In this document: positions 46,429 through 55,099 of the stretch, in pieces
How positions within the stretch are numbered: the stretch's first letter is position 1
Layout of the letters: each line of letters opens with the position of its first letter
Notes under the pieces: model-generated
Told to the model about the DNA's origin: nothing
Database searches by the model: none
The model's input: the letters and a program-made list of their open reading frames with translations, nothing else
Position numbers and translations under genes: made by a program
Source of the DNA: Acidobacteriota bacterium
Lineage (GTDB): Bacteria > Acidobacteriota > Terriglobia > Acidiferrales > UBA7541
Direction: 5' to 3'
Length of the DNA stretch: 64,000 nt
NCBI GenBank assembly: GCA_003223215.1
Contig: QHYH01000079.1
Coordinates: 62,001-126,000 of the forward strand

Positions 46429-47916
46429 ATGACTGCGCGACTGCCATCCCTGGTCATTGTCGGGCGCCCCAACGTGGGCAAGTCCACGCTCTTCAATCGC
46501 TTGACCGGCACGCGCCGCTCCATCGTCACGAGCGAACCCGGTATCACGCGCGACCGCATCTACGGCAAAGCGGAGTGGCGCGGCAAGACGCTGGAAGTGG
46601 TCGACACCGGCGGGATCATTCCCGACGAAAAGGCTCTGATCCCGCAGGAAATCCTTCGCCAGGCACAGGTTGCCATCAAAGGGGCGGCGCTGCTCGTTCT
46701 CGTCGTGGACAGCCAGGCTGGTCTCACGCCGCTCGATGAGGAGTTGGCGCGCCTCATGCGCACCACGGGAAAGCCGTTTGTGCTTGCCGTCAACAAAGTG
46801 GATTCGCCTTCGCAGGAGGCGAATGCCGCGCCGTTTCATTCGCTCGGCGTTCCGGTTTTTCCGATTACCGCCGAACATGGGACGGGCGTCGACGATCTTC
46901 TCGACCACGCCCTGGCACAGCTCCCTCGAGCGACCCCGTCACCACCCGCTACCGGTGCGGCACTCCCGCCGGTCGAACTGCCCACGGAATCGGCCCTTAT
47001 CGAGGTCGCCATCATCGGGCGGCCCAACGTCGGCAAATCCACGCTGTTGAACCAACTGGTGGACGAGGAACGCTCAATCGTTTCGCCCATTCCCGGCACC
47101 ACCATGGACAACGTGGACAGGGAAATCACGCGCGGCGGCCGCGACTATCGCTTTGTGGACACCGCCGGAATTCGCCGCAAAGGCAAAACCAAGCTGGTCG
47201 CGGAAAAGCTCAGCGTCGTGATGGCCCGCCGCGGCCTGGAGCGCTCTGACGTGGCCTTGCTGGTCATCGACGGAGAGCAAGGCGTCACGCAGGGCGATGC
47301 GACGATTGCCGGTTACGCCGAGCAATCCGGCCGCTCGATCATTCTGGTCGTCAACAAATGGGATCTCGCGCTCGCCGCCGCCCGCGAAGCGGCATTAAGT
47401 GACGCTGCGACCGCCAAAGGAAAATCCAGGCAGTCTTTGAGCGAGAATCGCGATCCCGCGAACATCGATCCCGGCAAGCTGATGTCCGACTACGAGAACA
47501 TGATTCGTGCGAAATTGAAATTCCTGAGCTACGCGCCTATCGTTTTTCTTTCCGCCAAAACCGGCCACCGCGCCGAGAAACTTCTGCCGCTCATCAACCA
47601 ATGCGCGGACGCACGCCGCCGCCGCATCCCCACGCCGGCCCTGAACGACTGGCTCAGGCAAGAAGTCGACCTCCAGCGCGGCAGCACGCCGAAATCGCGC
47701 CCCGTGCGCATCTACTACGTCACGCAGGCAAAAACCGCTCCGCCCACCTTTCTTCTGTTCACCAATCAAAAAACGCCGCTGCACTTCAGCTACGCCCGCT
47801 TCCTCGAAAACCAGCTTCGCGCCAAGTTCGACTTCACCGGCACCCCCGTGCGCTTCGTCCAGCGCCTGCGCAAACGCGAAAAACGCGCCCGCACCTCGTC
47901 TCGGGATGACCAATGA
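46429..47916 (+). CDS. der: GTPase Der (EngA), ribosome assembly
   Basis: A 495-residue essential GTPase with two consecutive G domains followed by a KH-like domain, needed for 50S subunit maturation. Both G1 motifs read GRPNVGKST (about residues 13 and 202); G3 is DTGGI in the first and DTAGI in the second; G4 is NKVD and NKWD. The linker is Pro/Ala-rich (ATPSPPATGAALPPVE). The C-terminal KH domain has TPALNDWL and PPTFLLFTNQ. An insertion rich in Ala/Ser/Lys (ATAKGKSRQSLSENRDPANI) after NKWD of G domain 2 makes it longer than usual. I took the ATG at 46429; the frame is open upstream to 46333, which is not conserved. Confidence 0.94.
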   Translation: MTARLPSLVIVGRPNVGKSTLFNRLTGTRRSIVTSEPGITRDRIYGKAEWRGKTLEVVDTGGIIPDEKALIPQEILRQAQVAIKGAALLVLVVDSQAGLTPLDEELARLMRTTGKPFVLAVNKVDSPSQEANAAPFHSLGVPVFPITAEHGTGVDDLLDHALAQLPRATPSPPATGAALPPVELPTESALIEVAIIGRPNVGKSTLLNQLVDEERSIVSPIPGTTMDNVDREITRGGRDYRFVDTAGIRRKGKTKLVAEKLSVVMARRGLERSDVALLVIDGEQGVTQGDATIAGYAEQSGRSIILVVNKWDLALAAAREAALSDAATAKGKSRQSLSENRDPANIDPGKLMSDYENMIRAKLKFLSYAPIVFLSAKTGHRAEKLLPLINQCADARRRRIPTPALNDWLRQEVDLQRGSTPKSRPVRIYYVTQAKTAPPTFLLFTNQKTPLHFSYARFLENQLRAKFDFTGTPVRFVQRLRKREKRARTSSRDDQ

Positions 47917-47985
47917 ACATGACCCTCTACAGCTATGGCCCGCAAACTGCTACGATAGCGGCGTCCCCTTCGGGCATGGAGGAGC

Positions 47986-48378
47986 ATGGCAGGCCACGTC
48001 ACCGCCACAAAAACCGCCACCGAAGAGCGCCTCTACACCATTGGCGAGGTCAGCCGCCTCGCGGACCTGAAAGCGTTTGTCCTGCGCTACTGGGAAACCG
48101 AGTTTCCCATGCTGCAGCCGACGAAAGACGAGGCGGGCCGCCGTGTTTATCGCCAGCAAGACGTCGACATGGTCTTCCGCATCAAGCGGCTGCTGTACGA
48201 CGAAGGGTTCACCATCGCCGGCGCGCGCCGCCATTTGCGCGAAAAGGGCGCTGTCGACGATCCTGCGTTTCGCGGCTCGAATCTCACAGACGGCGCGTCC
48301 CAGTTGCTCAGCCGCAGGGTGCTGCTCGATCTGCGCGATGCGTTGCGCGCTTTCTTGACGCTTCTCGAACGCCGGTGA
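47986..48378 (+). CDS. MerR-family transcriptional regulator
   Basis: A 130-residue DNA-binding protein. The winged helix-turn-helix is YTIGEVSRLADLKAFVLRYW, followed by TKDEAGRRVYRQQDVDMVFR and IKRLLYDEGFTIAGARRHL. The C-terminal part is short and lacks cysteines, so it is not a metal sensor of the MerR/CueR kind; it resembles the small MerR proteins often encoded beside ihfA and tRNA-Pro in other bacteria. GGAGGAGC just ahead of the ATG is a strong ribosome binding site. It lies between der and tRNA-Pro. Confidence 0.9.
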   Translation: MAGHVTATKTATEERLYTIGEVSRLADLKAFVLRYWETEFPMLQPTKDEAGRRVYRQQDVDMVFRIKRLLYDEGFTIAGARRHLREKGAVDDPAFRGSNLTDGASQLLSRRVLLDLRDALRAFLTLLERR

Positions 48379-48472
48379 TAGCCTTGTTATAGGAGAAGCT
48401 ATCGCGATTCGCTGCTTGAGCGCGTTTGTGGGTCGCCGGTTTAGCTGCGACATTAGGTAGCCTAATCTCCTT

Positions 48473-48484
48473 GGGCTTCAGCCC
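48473..48484. repeat. REP-like palindrome core
   Basis: GGGCTTCAGCCC is an inverted repeat related to the core of the element at 46335-46372 (GGGCTGCAGCCC). It is followed by TGAGGG and lies in the short gap between the MerR gene and tRNA-Pro. It could also act as a weak terminator stem for the MerR gene. Confidence 0.4.
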
Positions 48485-48525
48485 TGAGGGATGGGCGCCC
48501 TAGAAATCGTACCTTGTACACCGGT

Positions 48526-48602
48526 CGGGACGTAGCGCAGTCTGGTAGCGCGCACGCTTGGGGTGCGTGAGGTCGCGAGTTCAAATCTCGCCGTCCCGAC
48601 CA
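48526..48602 (+). tRNA. tRNA-Pro (anticodon GGG)
   Basis: CGGGACG pairs with CGTCCCG as acceptor stem; the D arm begins TAGCGCAG as in bacterial tRNA-Pro; the anticodon stem CACGC/GCGTG encloses TTGGGGT with anticodon GGG; the T arm is GCGAGTTCAAATCTCGC. The discriminator is A and CCA is encoded. Confidence 0.96.
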
Positions 48603-49018
48603 TTCTTCATGGGTGCTTCCTTTTCAGGAACCTGGAAGCCCACCCTTATATCACTTTTGAACGCCGCCGCCATTCCAAAGAAGTGCTAAATTTATCACAC
48701 GTTTGCGTGCCGCCGGAGAGGATCCGCCAAAAAAAGTCCGAAAATCGTCCGCTAGGGCCGACCATTTATCCCTGGCTCACCCGATTTTCTCCGATTCGAC
48801 TGCCACTGTGTTTGCTGGACCAAATGTGGGCCAAATCGAAGCCAGACCGTTGCGCTCGGCCCATTCTTGCCGACACGCGATATCGACCGAGCCACGTCAG
48901 TCGGAAGCGCCGGAATGCATGGATGCATGGACGCACGGGTTGACGGCCTTGCGTACCCGTAACACAAAGGGCCTTTCCCGGGCTCGTCGGAGCGCGGATT
49001 CATCGAAGCTGTTAATCG
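48603..49018. other. Gene-free stretch after tRNA-Pro
   Basis: About 415 bases with only short, unconvincing open frames. I looked for a second copy of the tRNA 3' end, as left by an integrated element, and saw none here or up to 51.5 kb. ATGGATGCATGGACGCA around 48919-48935 is a small repeat. Confidence 0.45.
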
Positions 49019-50137
49019 TCAGGCAATAAGCGGTCCGGGATCACCCATCGCGGCAAGCAAACTCTCCTTGGCCTCTTCCGCGGCGGGCAGGCGCTTGACC
49101 ATCCGCACGGCGAATCCAAGTTCCCTTGCCAACGACTCCAGGCATGCCTCCCACTGAAGGTGGCTTATTCGAACTTCGCGAGGAAGAAACCGCGCCGTCT
49201 CGATGGCGCTCAACACGGCGGTCGCTAGCATCTCTGACGTAGCCCGTTCCGGCATTCCCGCTTCCGGCGGAAAGACGAGTCCGGAATCCGCATCGGCCAC
49301 CAGGGCCAGGCGGACGATAGCTTTGCGTTCGTCTCTCTTCCCGACTGTTCCGCCGGCGTAGAAGTGCTCAGCCTCGAACGCGCCCCGAATTGGATAGTTT
49401 CTCCGGCGGATTTGCTCGATTCGGTTTTGATCGAGTCTGGCCGGCGCCGGAGTCGTGGCGAGTGGTGCTGTGATTTTCCGCATCTCGATGTCATATCCTA
49501 GTCGCTCCTGGCCGCGTTGGGTTGGCGCCAAGAAGGGATAAACGTCAGGCTGGTTCCAGTAATCCCGCGCACCGTTTCTAGCGATGCTTTCGCAAAGAGC
49601 GATTACCGCCTCGAGGCATTCCGCAAGAACGTTCCCTTCGTCCTCAGTGAGATACCAGGGCTGATATCCGGGCCGCATCGCTCGAAAGATGGGCGCCTTT
49701 AAGCCCCTTTTCAGAGGGTGGCCGAACACCCGCGCCAGTTCGCGGTCCGGCGGAGTCAACTGCGAGAGCCCCACGAATTCCACGTATACGCCGCGAAGGG
49801 AACCGTAAAATTCCCCGATCGAGATGGGCTCCCCTGCTGCCATTTTCCTGAAGTAAAGATAGCTTTCTCCTCCCACGTAGGCGTGCAACGAAAATACCTG
49901 TCCGAGCGCACCCATCACCGAGCAATAACAAGTTTCGTCGGAAAGCGGGCTTTTCAGGAGAATGAGGTCTTGATCCTCGAGGAATTGCCACGGCCTGATA
50001 GCCATCAGCTCGGCGGCCTTTTCGAACAGGCGCTTGGCGGTGGGAAAAGAAACGGGGACCTCCCCAGCCAGCTGTTTTTTGAAGAATTCACGCGGAGCCT
50101 CTGTTTCAGAGCTCGCGAAAGGCTTGGGGGCGGCCAT
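49019..50137 (-). CDS. Uncharacterised protein, DUF7309/DUF6930-like
   Basis: A 372-residue soluble protein with no signal peptide. The first half (WQFLEDQDLILLKSPLSDET, then YCSVMGALGQVFSLHAYVGG, FRAMRPGYQPWYLTEDEGNV) resembles the DUF7309 domain and the second half (EQIRRRNYPIRGAFEAEHFY, LVADADSGLVFPPE, LPREVRISHLQWEACLESLA) the DUF6930 domain. I base this on remembered family patterns and the function is unknown. The ATG at 50137 follows a GGAGGAAAA block, a good ribosome binding site. It stands alone between tRNA-Pro and a VapC remnant, a position that would suit an acquired gene, though its codon use looks like that of its neighbours. Confidence 0.7.
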   Translation of the reverse strand: MAAPKPFASSETEAPREFFKKQLAGEVPVSFPTAKRLFEKAAELMAIRPWQFLEDQDLILLKSPLSDETCYCSVMGALGQVFSLHAYVGGESYLYFRKMAAGEPISIGEFYGSLRGVYVEFVGLSQLTPPDRELARVFGHPLKRGLKAPIFRAMRPGYQPWYLTEDEGNVLAECLEAVIALCESIARNGARDYWNQPDVYPFLAPTQRGQERLGYDIEMRKITAPLATTPAPARLDQNRIEQIRRRNYPIRGAFEAEHFYAGGTVGKRDERKAIVRLALVADADSGLVFPPEAGMPERATSEMLATAVLSAIETARFLPREVRISHLQWEACLESLARELGFAVRMVKRLPAAEEAKESLLAAMGDPGPLIA

Positions 50138-50279
50138 AGTTTTCCTCCGGTCCGAAGCCCTTCTGCCGAGTGCCCCGGAGTACGCTGCTTCGGTGAAGTC
50201 TACCGCAGTTCTGTGATTCTTTTGAAACGGTTTGACCGGGTGGCTGGGACCTGGTCATACTAGCTTTGCATGGTGCGCC

Positions 50280-50658
50280 GCGATCCACTGTTGAACGACG
50301 CCGTGAAAACGCGCGGCTTTAAACCGAGTGGCTCGATCGCCAGGCGGACCAACAGAGACTCGGACTCGCCGATTTGATTTTATGTGAGGTCCTCGAAGCG
50401 ATAAGGAGCGATCAGCAATTCAACCGAGTTCGCGCGGAGCGTCTCAAGTTTCAGCTATTCGAGACCGGCGGAGAGCAACTCGGAATCGCAGCCGCACGAA
50501 ACTTTAGGCGCATCAGGGAGAGAGGTCGCACGGTCCGCAAAACGATCGATTGCTTAATCGCGACATTTTGCCTGGCCAATGCCCATACACTTTTGCATGG
50601 GGATCACCATTTTGACGTCTTTGAACAATACCTAGGCCTGGCGGTCCTTCATCCCTGA
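50280..50658 (+). pseudogene. Decayed VapC-type PIN-domain toxin
   Basis: From 50323 the frame reads TEWLDRQADQQRLGLADLIL and continues CEVLEAIRSDQQFNRV, then ELGIAAARNFRRIRERG-like sequence, RTVRKTIDCLIATFCLANAH and LLHGDHHFDVFEQYLGL, which is the middle and C terminus of a VapC ribonuclease. A stop lies just upstream (50320-50322) and the missing N terminus survives only as fragments such as LNDAV in another frame at about 50290-50310. The Asp-bearing N-terminal motif is lost, so the toxin should be inactive. No VapB antitoxin is visible upstream. It ends 68 bases before surE. Confidence 0.75.
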
Positions 50659-50726
50659 TAAGACAGGTGGCTGCCAGCGCTTAGCGTGACCCAGGCGTTC
50701 TGCGCGACAAAGTGCTCAAGCGACAT

Positions 50727-51494
50727 ATGAGACATGTACTTCTGACAAACGACGATGGATATCAGGCGGAAGGGCTGCGGGCGCTCGCGGAGGAGCTTGC
50801 GGATGTTGTAACACTGAGCATTGTTGCCCCTAGCCGCGAGCAGAGCGGCACGGCGCAATCGCTGACGCTCAGGCAGCCCATCGTGTGCAACCGCATTGCG
50901 GAGCGCGAGTGGGCCATTGACGGCACCCCCGCGGATTGCGTGATCGTGGCGCTGCACAAGCTTCTGCCGGAAAAGCCGGACCTGCTGATTTCCGGAATCA
51001 ACCACGGCGCGAACCTCGGTGAAAACGTGTACTACTCGGGGACCGTGGGGGCGGCGCGGGAAGGCGCGCTGCACCACATTCCATCGATGGCGGTCTCGCT
51101 GTGCGCGAAAAGAGAAAATGCGAAATTTGAAAATTCCGCGCGTGTAGCGCGGGCCACCGCGGAAATGATTTTCAAGGAAGGCCTGCCGGACCAGGTGCTG
51201 CTCAACGTGAACGTGCCGGAACCGTGGAACGGTAGTGTACAATTCACGCGGCAGTCCAAGAAAATCACGCGCAACCAGTTGAGCGAAGGCAAAGATCCGC
51301 GCGGTCGCAGCTATTTCTGGCTGTTCGAACAGCGCATCGAGAGGGACGTCGAGCCAGACACGGACTACGCCGCGATCTTCTCGAGCGCCGTTTCGATCAC
51401 GCCGCTGCACCTCGATCCCACGCACACCGAATCATTGAACCATCTTTCCCACTGGGCCAAGACCATTGCCGCGGCGTTTCCGAAACAAAGATAG
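50727..51494 (+). CDS. surE: 5'/3'-nucleotidase SurE
   Basis: A 255-residue survival protein that dephosphorylates nucleoside monophosphates. The N-terminal LLTNDDGYQAEGLRAL holds the metal-binding Asp pair; APSREQSGTAQSLTL (Ser) and SGINHGANLGENVYYSGTVG (Asn and the catalytic loop) complete the site, and GTPADCVIVAL is a further signature. LNVNVPEPWNG and the SITPLHLDPT end are normal. The ATG at 50727 gives the standard N terminus MRHVLLTNDDG. It is transcribed alone and convergent with the large propeller gene. Confidence 0.94.
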   Translation: MRHVLLTNDDGYQAEGLRALAEELADVVTLSIVAPSREQSGTAQSLTLRQPIVCNRIAEREWAIDGTPADCVIVALHKLLPEKPDLLISGINHGANLGENVYYSGTVGAAREGALHHIPSMAVSLCAKRENAKFENSARVARATAEMIFKEGLPDQVLLNVNVPEPWNGSVQFTRQSKKITRNQLSEGKDPRGRSYFWLFEQRIERDVEPDTDYAAIFSSAVSITPLHLDPTHTESLNHLSHWAKTIAAAFPKQR

Positions 51495-51579
51495 AGCGAT
51501 CGTCGTGTCGCTCCGCAAGGATGCGGCCTGAAGTCGCCGCAAGAAGGCGCAGCACTGCTGCGGACGGATGAGCGCGCGA

Positions 51580-54500
51580 TTATTTTGCGGGCGCTGCTGC
51601 CGGCGCGATGAATGCAATGTTGTTTTTGCGCATGGCGTCGTTGAGCGCGGGCACATCTTTTGCTAAGACGTCCCGCCATTTCCCGAGTTGCGCTTCGAGC
51701 CGCTGGTCGAGTTCTGCGAAGACTGCTTCTTCGGCAGAGGTCGGTGCGGCGTCCGCGCTGTCGGTGACGTTTTGCAGATAGGCCAGCTTACTCTCGAGCT
51801 TCGTGGGATAGTTGGCAAAATCCTCGGTGGACTTGCCGTTCACCTGAATGAGTTCTTCCTCGATCGCGCTGATTTTCTTGCGCAGATCCGTCGAAGCCAT
51901 CACCACCGGGTTAGGCGGATCGTTCGCATCGCCTTGCGAAGCTTGCGCCGGACCGAGGCGCTTTTCGAGCGTCTGAAGCTGACCGCGCAGGTCGCGAATC
52001 GCGACGATGGTTTTGTTCATCTCATCCTGGCGGTCGCGCATCTTGAGCAGCAGGTCAAACTGCTTGCGCAAGTCCTCGGCGGAAGTCTTCACGCGTGGAT
52101 CCATCTTGACTTCGAACGACCGAGTTTGCGCTTTGCCGCCCACGGTCAGCCGCACCTGGTACGTTCCCGGTAGAACGAGCGGGGCAATCGGTTCCCCCGC
52201 ATCGTAAACGACCCGCGTGATTTTCGTCGGAACTTCGTAGCGCAGATCCCAGGCGAACAGATTCAGGCCCGCCTTTACGGGAATGTGTTCTTCCGGATTA
52301 TCCCGCTCCCATTCTTGGGGCGCTTCTTCCGTTTTCTTTTCTTCGCTGGTGAACGTGCGAATCACTTTGCCCTGCACGTCAAGAATCTCGAGCTTGGCTG
52401 GCTGTTTCTGCTCTTCTTTCAGGTAGTAGTACAAGATCGCGCCATTCGGCGGATTTTCACCGACCGGATTGCGGCGCGGATTGAAGTGGCCGGTTCTCGT
52501 GCGCCACGCCGTGCGCGGCGTGAACAGATGCGCTTCTTCGGCGACTATCGGGGCAGCGGCTTGCCGAAGCGGGCTGATATCGTCGAGCACCCAGAACGAA
52601 CGGCCATGCGTGGCCACCACGAGATCGTCGTCATGAACAATCATGTCGTGAATCGGCGTGCTCGGCAGATGGAGCTCGAGCGGCTGCCAATTCGCGCCAT
52701 CGTTGAAGGAAACCCAGACGCCTGTTTCCGTACCGGCGTAAAGCAGGCCCTTGCGTTGGGGATCCTCGCGCACCGCGTGAACGTAAGAATTGTCGGGCAG
52801 ACCGCCAATAATTTTTGCCCACGTTTTGCCGAAGTCCACGGTCTTGAAAATATACGGCTTGAAATTGTCGAGCTTGTGCGCGTCCACGGCGGCGTAAGCG
52901 GTTCCCGCGTCGAACGGTGAAGCCTCGATGAGGCTGATCATCGCCCATTCGGGAACTTCCTTGGGCGTGACGTTGGCCCAGTTTTTGCCGCCGTCGCGCG
53001 TCAATTGAATCACGCCGTCGTCGGTGCCCGCCCAGAGCAGGCCTTCCTGTTGGGGCGACTCCGCGAGCGTGAAAACCGTGTCGTAGTACTCGACGGTGTA
53101 CTGGTCTTTGGTGAGCGGCCCGCCGGAATCCTGCTGCTTGGATTTGTCGTTGCGCGTGAGGTCCGGGCTGATGGTGCTCCAGGTGCGCCCGCCATCGCTC
53201 GAACGAAAAACATATTGCGAAGAGTGATAGATCACGTCCGGATTGTGCGAGGAAATGACAATCGGCATGGTCCACGTGTAGCGGTATTTTTGCGTGGCCG
53301 CCGGGTAGCCGTTGGGATCCTCCGGCCATTCTTGAATGCTTTGCGCCTGATTCGTGCGGCGATCGAAGCGCGAGAAGATAGGGCCTTCGTCGTCGGCGTA
53401 AACGATATTCGAATCGCGCGGATCGGGAACGATATAGCCGCTCTCCCCGCCGCCGACGGCGTCCCAGTCGCCGCGGTCAATAAAGCCGCGATCACTGCGC
53501 GTCTGGATGCCCACCGAAGAGTTGTCCTGCTGCGAGCCGTAAACACGATAGAGAAAATCGTTGTCCGCAGCGACGTGATAGAACTGCGCGGTCGGCTGGT
53601 TGTTTTGCGTGGACCAATTTCTGCCGCCGTCAACCGAGATGGTGGCACCGCCGTCGTTGCCGTTGATCAGGCGATTGGGATTCTCAGGATCGACCCACAA
53701 AGCGTGATGATCGCCGTGCGGCGCGTTGAGGCGCTCGAAAGTTTTGCCAGCGTCGATGGACCGATAAAGCCCGGTGTTGGCGATGTACACCTTGTTCGAA
53801 TCCTTCGGGTCCGCCCAAACGTGGGTGAAATACCACGCCCGCTGGCGGAAGCGGTGGTCGTCATTGACAAGCGACCACTTCGCACCGCCGTCATCGCTGC
53901 GATACAAACCGCCCTTCCGGGCTTCGATCAGCGCGTACACGACATTGTCATCGGACCCGGAAACCGACACCCCGATGCGGCCGAGCGGGCCTTCAGGGAG
54001 CCCTTCGCCTTCCAGGCGCTTCCACGTCGTGCCCTCGTCATTCGAACGGTAGAGGCCGTCTTTCGCGCCGCCGCTGTTGAGCGTCCAGGGCGTGCGCCAG
54101 CCTTCCCACATCGCGGCAAAAAGAATGTGCGGATTCTGCGGATCGAAGACCACGTCGATGGCGCCGGTGCGATCGTCAAGATAGAGAACCTTCTCCCAGG
54201 TCTTGCCGCCGTCGCGCGTGCGAAAAACCCCGCGATCCGTGTTGGGGCCGTAGGCGTGGCCGAGCGCGGCGACAAATACAATATCGGGATTCGCCGGATG
54301 AACAATGATCGCACCGATGTGCCGGGTGTCTTTCAAGCCGACGTTAGTCCAGGTCTTCCCGGCGTCGGTGGATTTGTAGACACCGTCTCCGAAAGAGATG
54401 TTGCCGCGGATGCAGGCTTCGCCGGTGCCGACATAGATGACGTTGGGATCAGAATCCGCCACGGCGACGGCGCCGATGGAAGAGACGGGTTGCTTATCGA

Positions 54501-54756
54501 AGAGCGGATCCCAGCTGATGCCGCCATCGGTGGTTTTCCAGACGCCTCCGCCGGTCGCGCCAAAGTAGTAGGTGTTCGGCTGGCTCGGCACCCCGGTCAC
54601 CGCCAGCACGCGGCCGCCACGGAACGGCCCAATAAGACGCCACTTCATCCCGCCATAGGTTTTCGGATCAATCTGCTGCGCATTCGAAACGAGAGCGGTC
54701 AGCAGCAACATCCCGAGAGAGGCCAGCAAGCGGGCTAGGACACGATCACGATTCAC
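51580..54756 (-). CDS. Large secreted Asp-box beta-propeller protein (VPS10/sortilin-like)
   Basis: A 1058-residue exported protein. A signal peptide (LARLLASLGMLLLTALVSNA) is followed by about 700 residues with eleven Asp-box-type repeats, for example KTTDGGISW, KSTDAGKTW, RTRDGGKTW, RSNDEGTTW, RSSDGGRTW and KTVDFGKTW, which form one or two beta-propellers like sortilin and BNR glycosidases. The C terminus has a beta domain (LVLPGTYQVRLTVGGKAQTR) and a helical coiled region (MRDRQDEMNKTIVAIRDLRG). Such proteins are often named glycosyl hydrolase, but no sialidase catalytic set is seen; binding of glycans or peptides is as likely. GGAGG five bases before the GTG at 54756 fixes the start, although the frame is open to 54930. 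Confidence 0.85.
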   Translation of the reverse strand: MNRDRVLARLLASLGMLLLTALVSNAQQIDPKTYGGMKWRLIGPFRGGRVLAVTGVPSQPNTYYFGATGGGVWKTTDGGISWDPLFDKQPVSSIGAVAVADSDPNVIYVGTGEACIRGNISFGDGVYKSTDAGKTWTNVGLKDTRHIGAIIVHPANPDIVFVAALGHAYGPNTDRGVFRTRDGGKTWEKVLYLDDRTGAIDVVFDPQNPHILFAAMWEGWRTPWTLNSGGAKDGLYRSNDEGTTWKRLEGEGLPEGPLGRIGVSVSGSDDNVVYALIEARKGGLYRSDDGGAKWSLVNDDHRFRQRAWYFTHVWADPKDSNKVYIANTGLYRSIDAGKTFERLNAPHGDHHALWVDPENPNRLINGNDGGATISVDGGRNWSTQNNQPTAQFYHVAADNDFLYRVYGSQQDNSSVGIQTRSDRGFIDRGDWDAVGGGESGYIVPDPRDSNIVYADDEGPIFSRFDRRTNQAQSIQEWPEDPNGYPAATQKYRYTWTMPIVISSHNPDVIYHSSQYVFRSSDGGRTWSTISPDLTRNDKSKQQDSGGPLTKDQYTVEYYDTVFTLAESPQQEGLLWAGTDDGVIQLTRDGGKNWANVTPKEVPEWAMISLIEASPFDAGTAYAAVDAHKLDNFKPYIFKTVDFGKTWAKIIGGLPDNSYVHAVREDPQRKGLLYAGTETGVWVSFNDGANWQPLELHLPSTPIHDMIVHDDDLVVATHGRSFWVLDDISPLRQAAAPIVAEEAHLFTPRTAWRTRTGHFNPRRNPVGENPPNGAILYYYLKEEQKQPAKLEILDVQGKVIRTFTSEEKKTEEAPQEWERDNPEEHIPVKAGLNLFAWDLRYEVPTKITRVVYDAGEPIAPLVLPGTYQVRLTVGGKAQTRSFEVKMDPRVKTSAEDLRKQFDLLLKMRDRQDEMNKTIVAIRDLRGQLQTLEKRLGPAQASQGDANDPPNPVVMASTDLRKKISAIEEELIQVNGKSTEDFANYPTKLESKLAYLQNVTDSADAAPTSAEEAVFAELDQRLEAQLGKWRDVLAKDVPALNDAMRKNNIAFIAPAAAPAK

Positions 54757-55099
54757 ACACACCTCCGAACCATCCACAATCGAAACGTTCGATACTATCA
54801 CTGGCAATGCGTGGGGGCCATTGCACCTTAATGCTTTTTCCCGGTGCTTGCGGCAGGTAACCTCGGAATGCCAGCGAAATCCAAGACCATGCCAAACTTG
54901 CATTTTCATCAAACCGCGCCAGGGCATCAAGATTCATCAAGATAACTGTCCGGCGCAAGCAGATGCAAACTGCCCCCAGAGGATAATTGTGTGTTTTTCG
55001 TCTTTTTCCGCACACGGTATAAAGCCGTCTGGCGAACTTCAAGTGCAGCGCGAAACGACAGGTTGCGATAGGATTCGGGCGGGATGGGTTTGCACCAAG
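54757..55099. other. Divergent intergenic region
   Basis: About 340 bases between the propeller gene (leftward) and the flavoprotein gene (rightward). It must hold both promoters. No pair of promoter elements close to consensus and no further gene can be supported. Open frames of both neighbours extend into it but without conserved sequence. Confidence 0.4.

Noticed and set aside
48603-50720. Possible integrated island with tRNA-Pro as attachment site
   Set aside because: No duplicate of the tRNA 3' end, no integrase and no direct repeats were found within the region.
53005-54738. Open frame of 577 codons on the plus strand opposite the Asp-box propeller gene
   Set aside because: Repetitive, Arg/Ala/Val-rich shadow caused by the repeats of the real minus-strand gene; no domain features.
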